Shown: one piece after another, positions 8,235 to 16,745 of the stretch
Position numbering within the stretch: the first letter of the stretch is position 1
Layout of the letters: every line of letters starts with the position of its first letter
NCBI GenBank assembly: GCA_034933285.1
Contig: JAYFNT010000009.1
Coordinates: forward strand, 285,746 to 349,745
From: RPRC01 sp034933285
GTDB taxonomy: Bacteria > Desulfobacterota > Desulfuromonadia > Geobacterales > Geobacteraceae
Direction: 5' to 3'
DNA length: 64,000 nt
Translations under genes and position numbers: made by a program
Notes under the pieces: generated by a model
Databases searched by the model: none
The model's input: only the letters and a program-made list of their open reading frames with translations
Told to the model about the DNA's origin: nothing

Positions 8235-9199
8235 CAGGCCAGCCCCGCTTTCAACAGATCATGAAGATGAATAATGCCGACAGGCTCCGACATAATCTCG
8301 TCCTCGAAAACAAATAGGGAAGTTATGGAAAATTCTTCCATCTGCTGGAGAGCCTTGGCAGCAAGGGCGGACGCGGTGATCCTCTTGGGGTTCCGGGTCA
8401 TGAGCTCTCCCGCGGTCGTGTTCAGGATGTCCACCCCTCTTTCAAGTGCGCGCCTCAAATCACCGTCTGTTATGACTCCCGCCAGCTTGCCGCTCTTGTC
8501 CATAACCCCCGTTATGCCGAGCCCCCGTGAAGTAATGACGAACAGCGCCTCCCGCATGAGGGATTCAATTTGCACCAGTGGGATTGAGTCGCCGGTGTGC
8601 ATGAGATCTTCAACCTTGAGAAGCAGCTTTTTGCCCAGTGCTCCCCCTGGATGAAACAGCGCGAAATCTTCCGCCTTGAAACCTCTCTGTACGAGAAGCG
8701 CCACTGCCAAGGCATCCCCCATGGCCAGAGTCGCTGTAGTGGATGCAGTGGGAGCCAGTCCCAAAGGGCAGGCTTCTTCCTTGACGGGAATTTCCAGAAA
8801 AACATCAGCGGATTTCGAAAGTGTTGAGGCCTTGCTTCCGGACATGCAAACAAGTGTCGCCCCGATCCGCTTGATGGTCGGCAGTATACGCAGTACCTCT
8901 TCAGTTTCTCCACTGTTTGACACGGCTATCACTACATCGCCTCTCATTATCATCCCCAGGTCGCCGTGTATTCCTTCCGCGGGATGCAGAAAAAATGCGG
9001 GTGTTCCCGTGGATGAGAGTGTGGAAGCTATTTTCTGGCAGATTATGCCGGATTTTCCCATTCCGGTAACGACAACACGTCCATGAGAGGCAAGAATGAG
9101 GTCAACAGCCTTGATAAATTCGCTGTTCAGGGAATCAGCCAGTGAAACAAGGGCTTCCGCCTCGACACGTATCACCCTTTTTGCTTCCTCAAGAATCAC
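8234..9199 (-). CDS. kdsD: D-arabinose-5-phosphate isomerase (KpsF/GutQ family)
   Basis: A 321-residue protein with an N-terminal SIS sugar-isomerase domain (about 35-170; VTGMGKSG and SNSGETEEV motifs) and two C-terminal CBS domains (about 200-321). It interconverts ribulose-5-phosphate and arabinose-5-phosphate, the first committed substrate for Kdo. The start is GTG at 9199, preceded by GGAGGAG about 9 nt upstream. It is coupled to kdsC by a 1-nt overlap and lies 79 nt after kdsA. Confidence 0.95.
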   Translation of the reverse strand: MILEEAKRVIRVEAEALVSLADSLNSEFIKAVDLILASHGRVVVTGMGKSGIICQKIASTLSSTGTPAFFLHPAEGIHGDLGMIMRGDVVIAVSNSGETEEVLRILPTIKRIGATLVCMSGSKASTLSKSADVFLEIPVKEEACPLGLAPTASTTATLAMGDALAVALLVQRGFKAEDFALFHPGGALGKKLLLKVEDLMHTGDSIPLVQIESLMREALFVITSRGLGITGVMDKSGKLAGVITDGDLRRALERGVDILNTTAGELMTRNPKRITASALAAKALQQMEEFSITSLFVFEDEIMSEPVGIIHLHDLLKAGLA

Positions 9200-9278
9200 C
9201 TTGCACTCCTCCGTCCAGTATTCTCTCGAACCGTATCCTGATTAACGGAACGTTCCATCAGCTACAAGCGAAAATCTG

Positions 9279-10097
9279 TTACTTGACTATGGCGTCAATA
9301 GCTTTGAGCTTTTTCACCAAAGAGGGGATTTCATCCAGTTTCATTGAGTTCGGACCGTCACACAGAGCCTTGTCGGGATCTTCATGAACTTCCAGGAAAA
9401 TACCATCCACTCCGGTTGCGACAGCAGCCCGTGACAGGTATTCAACGAATTCCCTCTGTCCTCCGGACGCTCCTCCCAGCCCGCCGGGAAGTTGGACACT
9501 GTGTGTTGCGTCGAATATGACAGGATAACCTATTTTTCGCATTATGGGGAGACTTCGCATATCAGATACCAGGTTGTTGTAGCCGAAGGATGCCCCACGT
9601 TCAGTCAGGATTATCCTTGTCGAACCGCTTGATACTGCTTTCGCCACTACATTCTCCATATCCCAGGGAGCAAGGAACTGGCCTTTCTTGATATTCATCA
9701 CTTTTCCGCTTCTGGCTGCCGCGGCAATCAGGTCCGTCTGGCGACAGAGGAATGCCGGGATCTGGATAACGTCAACCACCTCGGCTGCCGTCCCTACCTC
9801 CTCCACGGAATGTACATCGGTAAGAATCGGAACACCAAGCGATTCCTTTATCTTAGCAAGTATGCGAAGCCCTTCGCGCATGCCGGGGCCACGGAAAGAA
9901 TTCACCGAAGTTCGATTGGCCTTGTCGTAGGATGCCTTGAAGACAAGAGGCGTTGCGAGACCGTTGCATATGGTCATGAGCCGTTCAGCGCAGCGCATTG
10001 CACTGTTTTCGTTTTCAATGACACAGGGACCGGCGATCAGTACCAACGGCCTGTTCCCGCCTATTTTCACATTTCCTATGGATATTTCGCTTACCAC
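9279..10097 (-). CDS. kdsA: 3-deoxy-8-phosphooctulonate synthase
   Basis: A 272-residue DAHP-synthase-like TIM barrel that condenses arabinose-5-phosphate with PEP to give Kdo-8-phosphate. Conserved motifs include IAGPCVIE near the N-terminus, FKASYDKANRTS, a GPGMREGL segment and FDATHSVQLPGG. The start is set at GTG 10097 because AGGAGAGG lies 6 nt upstream; extending further would overlap pyrG by more than 90 nt. C207-type metal ligand usage is not assigned here. Confidence 0.95.
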   Translation of the reverse strand: MVSEISIGNVKIGGNRPLVLIAGPCVIENENSAMRCAERLMTICNGLATPLVFKASYDKANRTSVNSFRGPGMREGLRILAKIKESLGVPILTDVHSVEEVGTAAEVVDVIQIPAFLCRQTDLIAAAARSGKVMNIKKGQFLAPWDMENVVAKAVSSGSTRIILTERGASFGYNNLVSDMRSLPIMRKIGYPVIFDATHSVQLPGGLGGASGGQREFVEYLSRAAVATGVDGIFLEVHEDPDKALCDGPNSMKLDEIPSLVKKLKAIDAIVK

Positions 10098-10126
10098 AAC
10101 CTCTCCTGTCAGCGCGTGAAAACGGT

Positions 10127-11728
10127 TCAGCTTTTTTTTGCCAATGCCGCTGCGATGAACGCCTTGAACAGCGGATGAGGGCTGAGTGGTTTTGATTTGA
10201 ATTCCGGATGGAACTGGCAACCGAGGAACCAGGGATGGTCGGGAATCTCGATTATCTCCACCAGATCCCCATCCTGATAAATTCCGGAAAGTTTCAGGCC
10301 CTTTTCAGTCAACAGATCACGATACCGGTTGTTGAATTCATAGCGGTGGCGGTGCCTCTCGCTGATTTCCACTCTCCCATAGACCTTATGCGCAAGTGAA
10401 CCTTCCAGCAATGTACAGGGATATGCGCCGAGACGCATTGTACCCCCCTTGCGGACAACGCTCTGCTGGGTATCCATCAGGTGAATTACAGGATGTTCGC
10501 AATCGGGTTTGAATTCAGAGGAAAAGGAATCCGCAAGTCCGCAAACGTTTCGCGCATATTCCACCACCGCCATCTGCATGCCGAGACATATGCCGAAAAA
10601 TGGAATATTGTTTCTGCGGGCGAATTCGATCGCCTTGATTTTTCCCTCGGTGCCTCTCTCACCGAACCCACCGGGGACGAGCACCCCGTCCACATCGTCC
10701 AGATTGTGCCCGATTCCTTCATGTTCGATCTTTTCCGAGTCCAGGTAACGGATGTGAACCCTGCAGTCGTTGGCGATCCCGCCATGGGTCAATGCTTCGG
10801 ACAGAGATTTGTACGATTCGGTCAGGTTGACGTATTTGCCCACAATGGCAATGCGTGCCATTCCGTGCAAGGGGTTCTTCAAAGTGGCTACAACTTCTTG
10901 CCAATGTCCAAGGTCCGGCGCCTTGGTCCATATGTTGAGCTTATCGGTTATCTGTTCATCAAGCCCTTCCTTGTGCAGCGCAAGGGGTACTTCATAGATG
11001 TGTTCCGCATCGACACAAGGAATGACGTCTTTTTCATGGACATTGCAGAACAGGGCAATCTTTGCTTTCATATCAGCAGGCAGATCCTTCTCGCAACGGC
11101 AGATCAGTATGTCAGGCTGAATGCCTATCTCCCGCAGTTCCTTGACCGAATGCTGGGTAGGCTTGGTTTTCATTTCTCCGGCAGTTTTTATGTGCGGTAT
11201 CAGGGTCACATGTATATACAGAACGTTTCCCGGACCGCGATCGAATTTGAACTGCCTGATAGCTTCGAGGAAAGGCAGGGATTCGATATCACCCACAGTA
11301 CCGCCGATTTCGACTATCGCTACATCCATCCCCTTTGCATTTTCGAGGATCTTGGCCTTGATTTCGTCGGTGATGTGCGGGATCACTTGAACTGTTCCGC
11401 CAAGATAATCTCCCCTGCGCTCCTTTTCGATAACCGAATAGTAGACCTGTCCGGTAGTGAAATTGCTTTTGCGCGAAAGCTCGGCGGTAGTGTAACGCTC
11501 GTAATGCCCCAGGTCCAGGTCGGTTTCGGCGCCGTCATCAGTGACAAACACCTCTCCGTGCTGGAAAGGTGACATGGTTCCGGGATCAACGTTAATGTAG
11601 GGATCGAGCTTCTGCATGGTTATCCGCAAACCGCGCGCTTCGAGTAGCGAACCAAGAGATGCGGCAGCAAGCCCTTTGCCGATAGATGACACAACACCGC
11701 CAGTTACAAAAATGAATTTGGTCTTCAT
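10127..11728 (-). CDS. pyrG: CTP synthase
   Basis: A 533-residue two-domain enzyme that aminates UTP to CTP with glutamine. The N-terminal synthase domain begins FVTGGVVSSIGKGL and holds the DPYINVDPGTMSPFQHGEV region. The C-terminal class I amidotransferase domain has the nucleophile elbow GICLGMQ and the FHPEFKS motif. It supplies CTP, which KdsB uses to activate Kdo, so its place between kdsB and kdsA is functional as well as conserved. The start at 11728 follows a purine-rich AAGGGATG; a longer open frame upstream has no support. Confidence 0.97.
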   Translation of the reverse strand: MKTKFIFVTGGVVSSIGKGLAAASLGSLLEARGLRITMQKLDPYINVDPGTMSPFQHGEVFVTDDGAETDLDLGHYERYTTAELSRKSNFTTGQVYYSVIEKERRGDYLGGTVQVIPHITDEIKAKILENAKGMDVAIVEIGGTVGDIESLPFLEAIRQFKFDRGPGNVLYIHVTLIPHIKTAGEMKTKPTQHSVKELREIGIQPDILICRCEKDLPADMKAKIALFCNVHEKDVIPCVDAEHIYEVPLALHKEGLDEQITDKLNIWTKAPDLGHWQEVVATLKNPLHGMARIAIVGKYVNLTESYKSLSEALTHGGIANDCRVHIRYLDSEKIEHEGIGHNLDDVDGVLVPGGFGERGTEGKIKAIEFARRNNIPFFGICLGMQMAVVEYARNVCGLADSFSSEFKPDCEHPVIHLMDTQQSVVRKGGTMRLGAYPCTLLEGSLAHKVYGRVEISERHRHRYEFNNRYRDLLTEKGLKLSGIYQDGDLVEIIEIPDHPWFLGCQFHPEFKSKPLSPHPLFKAFIAAALAKKS

Positions 11729-11759
11729 AGGTACATCCCTTAATGAAGAAAGTCCCAGA

Positions 11760-12521
11760 TTACTGGGACTTTCGCAGTTTTTCCAGGACCTTTTCAAGGT
11801 CCGGAGGGGAATCGACCCCTATCGATTCAAATTCGGTTTCCACAACCCTTATTCGATGGCCGTTTTCCAGCACCCTGAGCTGTTCAAGCTTTTCCGCCTG
11901 CTCCAGGCGGGTTTGCGGCATGCGGGTATACCGGAGCAGGAAGTCGCTCCGGTATACATAGATACCGATATGTTTGTGGCACAGCAGTCTGCCGGATGCA
12001 AAAGCCTCGTCTTTGAGATCATTCCATTTGTCACGAAAAAATGGAAGAGGTGATCTGGAAAAATACAATGCGAAACCTTGAAGGTCGGTTATTACTTTGA
12101 CCACATTCGGGCTGAGAAAATCATGCAGGTTCCTGATGCGGCTCTTCAATGTCCCCATGACGATGGTACTGTCCTCGACGAGCGGCTGTATGGCTTCATC
12201 GATCATTGCCGGTTCGATGAGCGGTTCGTCGCCCTGGACATTGACTATGATATCGGAATCTATCCTTGACGCCACTTCGGCAATGCGGTCGGTTCCGGTT
12301 TCATGAAAAGATGAAGTCATCTCGACACGACCGCCGAAAGACTTGACTGCCGCTTCTATTCGCGCATCGTCTGTAGCTACTATTACCTCTGAGACGAGGG
12401 ATGCCCTGGATGCGCGTTCGTAGACACGCTGCACCATGGGTTTTCCCATGATGTCGGCAAGGGCTTTCCCCTCGAATCGGGTGGATGCATACCTGGCAGG
12501 AATGACTGCGGTTACTCGCAT
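11760..12521 (-). CDS. kdsB: 3-deoxy-manno-octulosonate cytidylyltransferase
   Basis: A 253-residue nucleotidyltransferase that couples CTP and Kdo to CMP-Kdo. It begins with VIPARYASTRFEGKAL, the signature of the family, and contains NVQGDEPLI and HIGIYVYRSDFL. It is the first gene of the kdsB-pyrG-kdsA-kdsD-kdsC run on the minus strand and lies 31 nt upstream of pyrG. Length and motifs are normal for the family. Confidence 0.96.
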   Translation of the reverse strand: MRVTAVIPARYASTRFEGKALADIMGKPMVQRVYERASRASLVSEVIVATDDARIEAAVKSFGGRVEMTSSFHETGTDRIAEVASRIDSDIIVNVQGDEPLIEPAMIDEAIQPLVEDSTIVMGTLKSRIRNLHDFLSPNVVKVITDLQGFALYFSRSPLPFFRDKWNDLKDEAFASGRLLCHKHIGIYVYRSDFLLRYTRMPQTRLEQAEKLEQLRVLENGHRIRVVETEFESIGVDSPPDLEKVLEKLRKSQ

Positions 12522-12577
12522 AGGGTAAAGGGACCATCGCCGGATAAAGTATGTCCCTTCATGCGGTGGGACGAAAT

Positions 12578-12607
12578 AAGTTACATCAAATGGCCCCAGC
12601 CTGTCAA
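12578..12607 (-). promoter_or_regulatory. Candidate promoter for the kdsB-pyrG-kds operon
   Basis: On the minus strand a perfect TTGACA (12602-12607) is followed after 18 nt by TAACTT (12578-12583). The -10 is weak (3/6) and the spacing is one over ideal. It lies about 60 nt upstream of the kdsB ATG, the correct place for the operon promoter. Confidence 0.4.
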
Positions 12608-12610
12608 GAA

Positions 12611-12642
12611 CGGATTTCCATGGGTTTCCCCTTGGAAATCCG
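12611..12642. repeat. Inverted repeat between P460 gene and kdsB
   Basis: Perfect 10-bp arms CGGATTTCCA / TGGAAATCCG enclose a 12-nt loop. No T-run follows on either strand. It lies just after the P460-family gene and may be its transcription end or a stability hairpin. Confidence 0.5.
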
Positions 12643-12661
12643 TGAACTTCAGTTTCATGGG

Positions 12662-13141
12662 CTAGCGGAAATCCGCGAAACGGGAGATCACCAGGCCCCT
12701 GTCACTCGCTTCCTTCACGTGGCATTCATAGCAGTTTTTAACCGGATCGATACCGCTCGGCTTTCCCTCGGGAGTAAAACCGGCGAAGAGCCACCCGCCG
12801 GTCTCCTTCTGCTTTTTGTCCTTCTTCATCAGCACAATCATGGATTTCTTACCACGGACCGGTTTGCCGCCTTCTTCCTTTATGCCGTACTGGACTACGA
12901 CGAATTGGCTGCCTTCAGGGTATTTCCCTCCTGATTTATATGCCTTCATTGCCTTTGCATCAACGTATGTGTAATGAATTCCATAAAAAATCGACTTTTT
13001 GTCGTTAACGACCTGTTGCTTGCTCTTTGCCCATTTTTCATATCCCTTGGGCAGCGACATCGTTGCGGCAAATGCGGCTACGGAAATGGCAAGCAACGCG
13101 AATATGGAGGTAAAGGTTATGGTCAGAGCATTTGTTTTCAT
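12662..13141 (-). CDS. Cytochrome P460 family c-type heme protein, exported
   Basis: A 159-residue protein. The signal peptide (residues 1-25, hydrophobic TFTSIFALLAISVAAFA) implies a periplasmic location. The body follows the cytochrome P460 family pattern (YEKWAKSKQQ, YPEGSQFVVVQYG, GWLFAGFTPEGKP), and one CxxCH heme site, CYECH, lies near the C-terminus. P460 proteins in ammonia oxidisers oxidise hydroxylamine. In anaerobes the role is unknown, so I assign family only. I chose ATG 13141 because AGGAGA lies 10 nt upstream; an ATG 9 nt earlier is too close to that site. It follows the porin gene by 127 nt and may be co-transcribed. Confidence 0.82.
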   Translation of the reverse strand: MKTNALTITFTSIFALLAISVAAFAATMSLPKGYEKWAKSKQQVVNDKKSIFYGIHYTYVDAKAMKAYKSGGKYPEGSQFVVVQYGIKEEGGKPVRGKKSMIVLMKKDKKQKETGGWLFAGFTPEGKPSGIDPVKNCYECHVKEASDRGLVISRFADFR

Positions 13142-13268
13142 TATTGGCATTCTCCTGGAACATGATGTTGATTGTTTAAAACTAAACCATTCACAATCGG
13201 TTGTCACGAAAAAACACCCGCACATCGCTATTCTATGGGTGCGTGGTGCTTTCGAAAAAAGCGGAAGA

Positions 13269-14948
13269 TTATTTTGCAGACATTCGCGGTTTCTGCCTGG
13301 AAATGTCGAACTGCAGCATCACGTAGCCGTAATCTACATCCTTGCTGCTCCCCGTGGTATCGCGGAAGAACTTCCCGGTGAAGAAGCGGTCATACCCCAC
13401 GAGAAACGAAAGCATTTCGTTCACGGTATAGGTCAGGGTGAAGTCAGTCTCCAGGCCGACCCTCCTGCTGAAACCGTCAGGGACGGCGTTGGCACGGAAA
13501 TAGCGGCCTGCGGCGGAAAAACTCAGCTCCCCGGTCAACTCAACCCCCCATCCCAGATTGAAAATCTGCATACCGCTTGCATGATATCCACCTGCATTCA
13601 TGCCGGACAGATCCCCGATCATGCTCATGTCTCCCGTAAGAGAGGTGTCGGTATCCGGATTGCGAAACTCTCTCCGTGCGGAAATGCCGTTGGCCGATTC
13701 ACTGTTCCCCGAGCCATAGGCGAAGCTTGCAAAGAATCTGTTCTTTCTGCCCCACAAATCCGCTTCGGCCGATACGTCAGCATGCCCTCCCCAGGCGCTG
13801 ACCCGGTCGTTGATCCCCGTGTTGCCGTTGAATGTCCTGCCGCTCTCGAAGACCGGTTCTAACTCGAAGGACACCTGGCCGAACTTGGCTGTCCCGCGGA
13901 GTCCCCAGATGTTCAGGTATTCGCCGGAATGATGCCAAGCCGAACCGGTATCGTTGAAGCCGTAGGCCTCCAATACGTCGCCTTCCCCGAATGTGTAGCT
14001 TGCATACCCGCCGACCACGTTGCCCTTGATCCCATTGGACCATGGAGTGGCATACCAGCCACCCAGGAGATCGACAGTCAGCGCATCAACAGGCTTCACA
14101 CGGAGCTTGGCGGCATCAAAGGTGAGCCCCTGGAAAAAGGAGTTTGCCCCCAGGATGAAGGTACTGCCGTAAACAAATTCCTGGCGTCCGATCTCCAGGG
14201 AAAGAACATCCGTTCCCGGCAGCCTCCCCTCCACGAACCCCTGGTACAATGAAACCTTTCCCAGGTATTGACTGCCGCCCGTATAGCCGTATCCCTGGCC
14301 TTCCAGATGAATATCCAGGAAGTCGGTCGGGTGCCAGTATACATACGGCAATACCCGGTAGAGCAAACGGCCTTCGGCATGCCCCGGATTGTAGGCGAGA
14401 TCCGGCAGTCTGAAGTTGCCGGTCCCCTCGCCCCTGAGGAAGCCCTTGACGCCCGTCTTGAACAGGAATGGCGGCTCTTCGGGCGGGGAAATGAATTTTT
14501 CGATGGCATCCCGTCGGTTCCGGTACGCTTCGATCCGGCCCAGATGATCCTTTACAGTTTCATGGAGTCCAGCGATCGCGTCCCTATCCTCTTTGGGGAC
14601 CGCATCCGGGCCTTCCTTTTCGCATTTTTCCATCATTTTCTCAATCACGGAATAGAGGCATTCGGATAGTTCCTCCCGGGTACAGGGTTTCCCCTCGACA
14701 GCGACCGAGTCCGGAAGTTTTCTCGATGCGGCGTACTTTTTCCCGAGCTCCGCCACGTCTCTGCATGCGGAATCAGCTGTAGCCGTCTTCTTCGCAATGT
14801 CCTGGTCGGCCTCCCCGGCGAAAGCGATTTCATACCCCGACAATACAAACATGACGAAAAGGATATGCGGAACCACCCTTGCAAGGGGCATCATCGCCTT
14901 TGTTCGCGGCTTGACGTTTCGATCCGACAGATATGCACTGGAAAACAT
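13269..14948 (-). CDS. Outer-membrane beta-barrel protein, alginate-export-like porin
   Basis: A 559-residue exported protein. A long N-region precedes a hydrophobic signal (about 27-44, HILFVMFVLSGYEIAFA). Residues 45-155 are helical and charged with four Cys. From about residue 165 the sequence is an aromatic, Gly-rich barrel of alternating strands resembling the alginate-export porin family (EGRLLYRVLPYVYWHP, LSLEIGRQEFVYGS, FQGLTFDAAKLR). It ends MLQFDIS before a short tail rather than with a terminal aromatic. GGGGGG 8 nt before ATG 14948 supports the long start. The substrate cannot be read from the sequence; neighbours suggest metal or redox-related uptake but this is weak. Confidence 0.72.
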   Translation of the reverse strand: MFSSAYLSDRNVKPRTKAMMPLARVVPHILFVMFVLSGYEIAFAGEADQDIAKKTATADSACRDVAELGKKYAASRKLPDSVAVEGKPCTREELSECLYSVIEKMMEKCEKEGPDAVPKEDRDAIAGLHETVKDHLGRIEAYRNRRDAIEKFISPPEEPPFLFKTGVKGFLRGEGTGNFRLPDLAYNPGHAEGRLLYRVLPYVYWHPTDFLDIHLEGQGYGYTGGSQYLGKVSLYQGFVEGRLPGTDVLSLEIGRQEFVYGSTFILGANSFFQGLTFDAAKLRVKPVDALTVDLLGGWYATPWSNGIKGNVVGGYASYTFGEGDVLEAYGFNDTGSAWHHSGEYLNIWGLRGTAKFGQVSFELEPVFESGRTFNGNTGINDRVSAWGGHADVSAEADLWGRKNRFFASFAYGSGNSESANGISARREFRNPDTDTSLTGDMSMIGDLSGMNAGGYHASGMQIFNLGWGVELTGELSFSAAGRYFRANAVPDGFSRRVGLETDFTLTYTVNEMLSFLVGYDRFFTGKFFRDTTGSSKDVDYGYVMLQFDISRQKPRMSAK

Positions 14949-15015
14949 CCTCGTATACCCCCCTTTTCAGAAAATATCGGCGCACCGTACCCGATGGACA
15001 CCTGCAAATCGACTT

Positions 15016-15083
15016 CCCGAATCCGTGACGTCTGAAAGCCTTGCGAGCGAATCGCGAAGGCGCGAGGGCATCACGGATTCAGG
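15016..15083. repeat. Dispersed palindromic repeat, copy A
   Basis: The left arm starts CGAATCCGTGACG and the right arm ends TCACGGATTCAGG, forming a long imperfect palindrome of about 68 bp. It overlaps the cbiO stop codon. Related arms occur at 17921-18095 and 57564-57598. All three share the core (A/T)TCCGTGA. Confidence 0.6.
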
Positions 15084-15852
15084 AACTTACCAACCGGTCC
15101 GCAGGTCGGCCGCATATCGGGCACCCTTGCATAGAAAGAGGCTTTTCAAGCCGGCATTCAGCAAGAAGGTCCTCATTCCGGAAGATCTCCCGGGTGGGGC
15201 CATCCGCTCGCACTTCCCCCTCGCGAAGCACTATGGTCCGCTCGCAGAGATCCATAACCATGTCCAGATCGTGACTGGTGAAGATTTTCGTGTGGTGGAA
15301 ATCCCTGAGCAGTGCCATGAGCCGCCGCCGGGCAAACGGGTCGAGCCCGCTGGTCGGCTCGTCCATGACAAGAATGGCGGGCGACATGGAAAGCACCGTA
15401 GCGATGGCCACCCGTTTCTTCTCGCCTCCCGAGAGGTGATAAGGCGGCTTGTTCAGCAGATGAGCGGCGCCGACCTGTTCCAACGCCTCCCGCACCCTTC
15501 GCTCCACTTCGTCGCCCGACAGGCCGAGGTTGAGGGGACCGAAGGCGACGTCGTCATAGACCGTCGGCATGAAGAGCTGGTCGTCCGGGTCCTGGAAAAC
15601 CATGCCGACCGTCCGCCGGATCTCCGCCAGCGTCGACTTGGTCAGGGGAAAATCGCCGATGCGGATTTCCCCGGCAGTGGGGACCAGATAACCGTTCAGA
15701 TGCAGGAGGAGGGTCGACTTGCCCGCTCCGTTGGCGCCGATGATCCCCACTGATTCGCCGTGGGTAATCCGGAAGGATATGTCGCGCAACGCGGTCGTGC
15801 CGTCAGGATACGTGTGCTCCAGATCTTTTACTTCGATTATGTGATGACTCAT
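15079..15852 (-). CDS. cbiO: Energy-coupling factor cobalt/nickel transporter ATP-binding protein
   Basis: A 257-residue ABC ATPase with Walker A GANGAGKST, signature YHLSGGEKKRVAIATVL and Walker B ILVMDEPTSGLDP. The start ATG (15852) overlaps the cbiQ stop as ATGA. It drives metal uptake with CbiQ and CbiM. Six Cys or His residues in the C-terminal 25 residues (CRLEKPLSMQGCPICGRP) form a CPxCG-like motif not typical of the core domain; it might sense metal, but this is inference. Confidence 0.9.
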   Translation of the reverse strand: MSHHIIEVKDLEHTYPDGTTALRDISFRITHGESVGIIGANGAGKSTLLLHLNGYLVPTAGEIRIGDFPLTKSTLAEIRRTVGMVFQDPDDQLFMPTVYDDVAFGPLNLGLSGDEVERRVREALEQVGAAHLLNKPPYHLSGGEKKRVAIATVLSMSPAILVMDEPTSGLDPFARRRLMALLRDFHHTKIFTSHDLDMVMDLCERTIVLREGEVRADGPTREIFRNEDLLAECRLEKPLSMQGCPICGRPADRLVSS

Positions 15853-16661
15853 TGAAAGATACCCGCCAGTGTTGAACCGAGGATTTCCGAAAGATTCCAG
15901 AACCTCAGAACCATGAATGTTGCCGCCCAACCGAAAATGAAGAGGTACTCCCTGCCGCCGAAACGGAATTCCGTTCTCGTATGGAATTCACCGACGAACC
16001 CCCGTGCCAGCATCGCCATATGGATGCGCTCCGCCCTTTGCCAGGTCCGCAGCAGAAGATGACCCACCAGGGAACCGAAGGTTTTCATGCCGAAGCCTTT
16101 CTTCCCGAAGGCGCGGAGTTCCCGCGCCCTCGATGTCCGTGCGCCTTCCTCGGTCAACACGAAGATGTAGCGATAGAGAAAGAGAAACTGCACGGCGAGG
16201 ACCCTGGGCATTCCCATTCTCTCCAGGGCTCCGCAGATGGCCGGAAAACCGGTTACCCCCACCAGGATCAGTGCCGCCCCGAGGGTCAGCATGGTGCGGA
16301 CGACAATGGAAGCACAGGATATCCAGCCGCCGCTGATTCCGACCGACCCCAACCGGACAAGCACTTCCCGGTCGAAAATGGGGTTGAAGATCCCTATCAG
16401 CAGCACAAACGGGGTGAGGAGAAGGACTTTTTTTGCGATAAAGCCAAACGGCAGGTTCCCGAGGGAGATCATGACCACTGGGAAGATGAAAAAGGGGAAC
16501 AAGGCGGTCAGGTCGTATTTGCCGAACGAGACGACCGAGATGATAAACAGGATCGTTACCAGCACCTTTGCCCGCGGGTCGAGACGATGGAGAGCGGTTT
16601 CCCCGAAGGAGAGCCGGTCCAGCAACTTGAAATCCAGAAACGCCCCGTCTATGTTTGCCAT
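15849..16661 (-). CDS. cbiQ: Energy-coupling factor cobalt/nickel transporter transmembrane protein
   Basis: A 270-residue inner-membrane T-component with about five to six hydrophobic segments. It contains the family segments HRLDPRAKVLVTILFI near the N-terminus and the coupling helices around SRARELRAFG and RTWQRAERIHMAMLARGF. It couples CbiO ATP hydrolysis to the substrate-binding CbiM. It is separated from cbiM by 84 nt containing a terminator-like hairpin, and overlaps cbiO by 4 nt. Confidence 0.92.
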   Translation of the reverse strand: MANIDGAFLDFKLLDRLSFGETALHRLDPRAKVLVTILFIISVVSFGKYDLTALFPFFIFPVVMISLGNLPFGFIAKKVLLLTPFVLLIGIFNPIFDREVLVRLGSVGISGGWISCASIVVRTMLTLGAALILVGVTGFPAICGALERMGMPRVLAVQFLFLYRYIFVLTEEGARTSRARELRAFGKKGFGMKTFGSLVGHLLLRTWQRAERIHMAMLARGFVGEFHTRTEFRFGGREYLFIFGWAATFMVLRFWNLSEILGSTLAGIFQ

Positions 16662-16677
16662 GTTCCGCTCACAAAAA

Positions 16678-16702
16678 AGGGAGATGCGCCCCCCCTCTCC
16701 CT
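16678..16702 (-). terminator. Terminator or attenuator between cbiM and cbiQ
   Basis: On the minus strand the stem AGGGAGA / TCTCCCT with an 11-nt C/G-rich loop is followed by TTTTTT, a classic intrinsic terminator. It sits inside an otherwise continuous cbiM-cbiQ-cbiO operon, so partial read-through is likely. Confidence 0.55.
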
Positions 16703-16745
16703 CTGCTTGATAGTGTTCGAATCTCCGCCCTGTCCTGAAGGATCA

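Noticed and set aside
10481..11572. 363-codon open frame on the plus strand opposite pyrG
   Set aside because: It is a mirror of the pyrG reading frame; pyrG is unmistakable and this frame has no motif or ribosome site.
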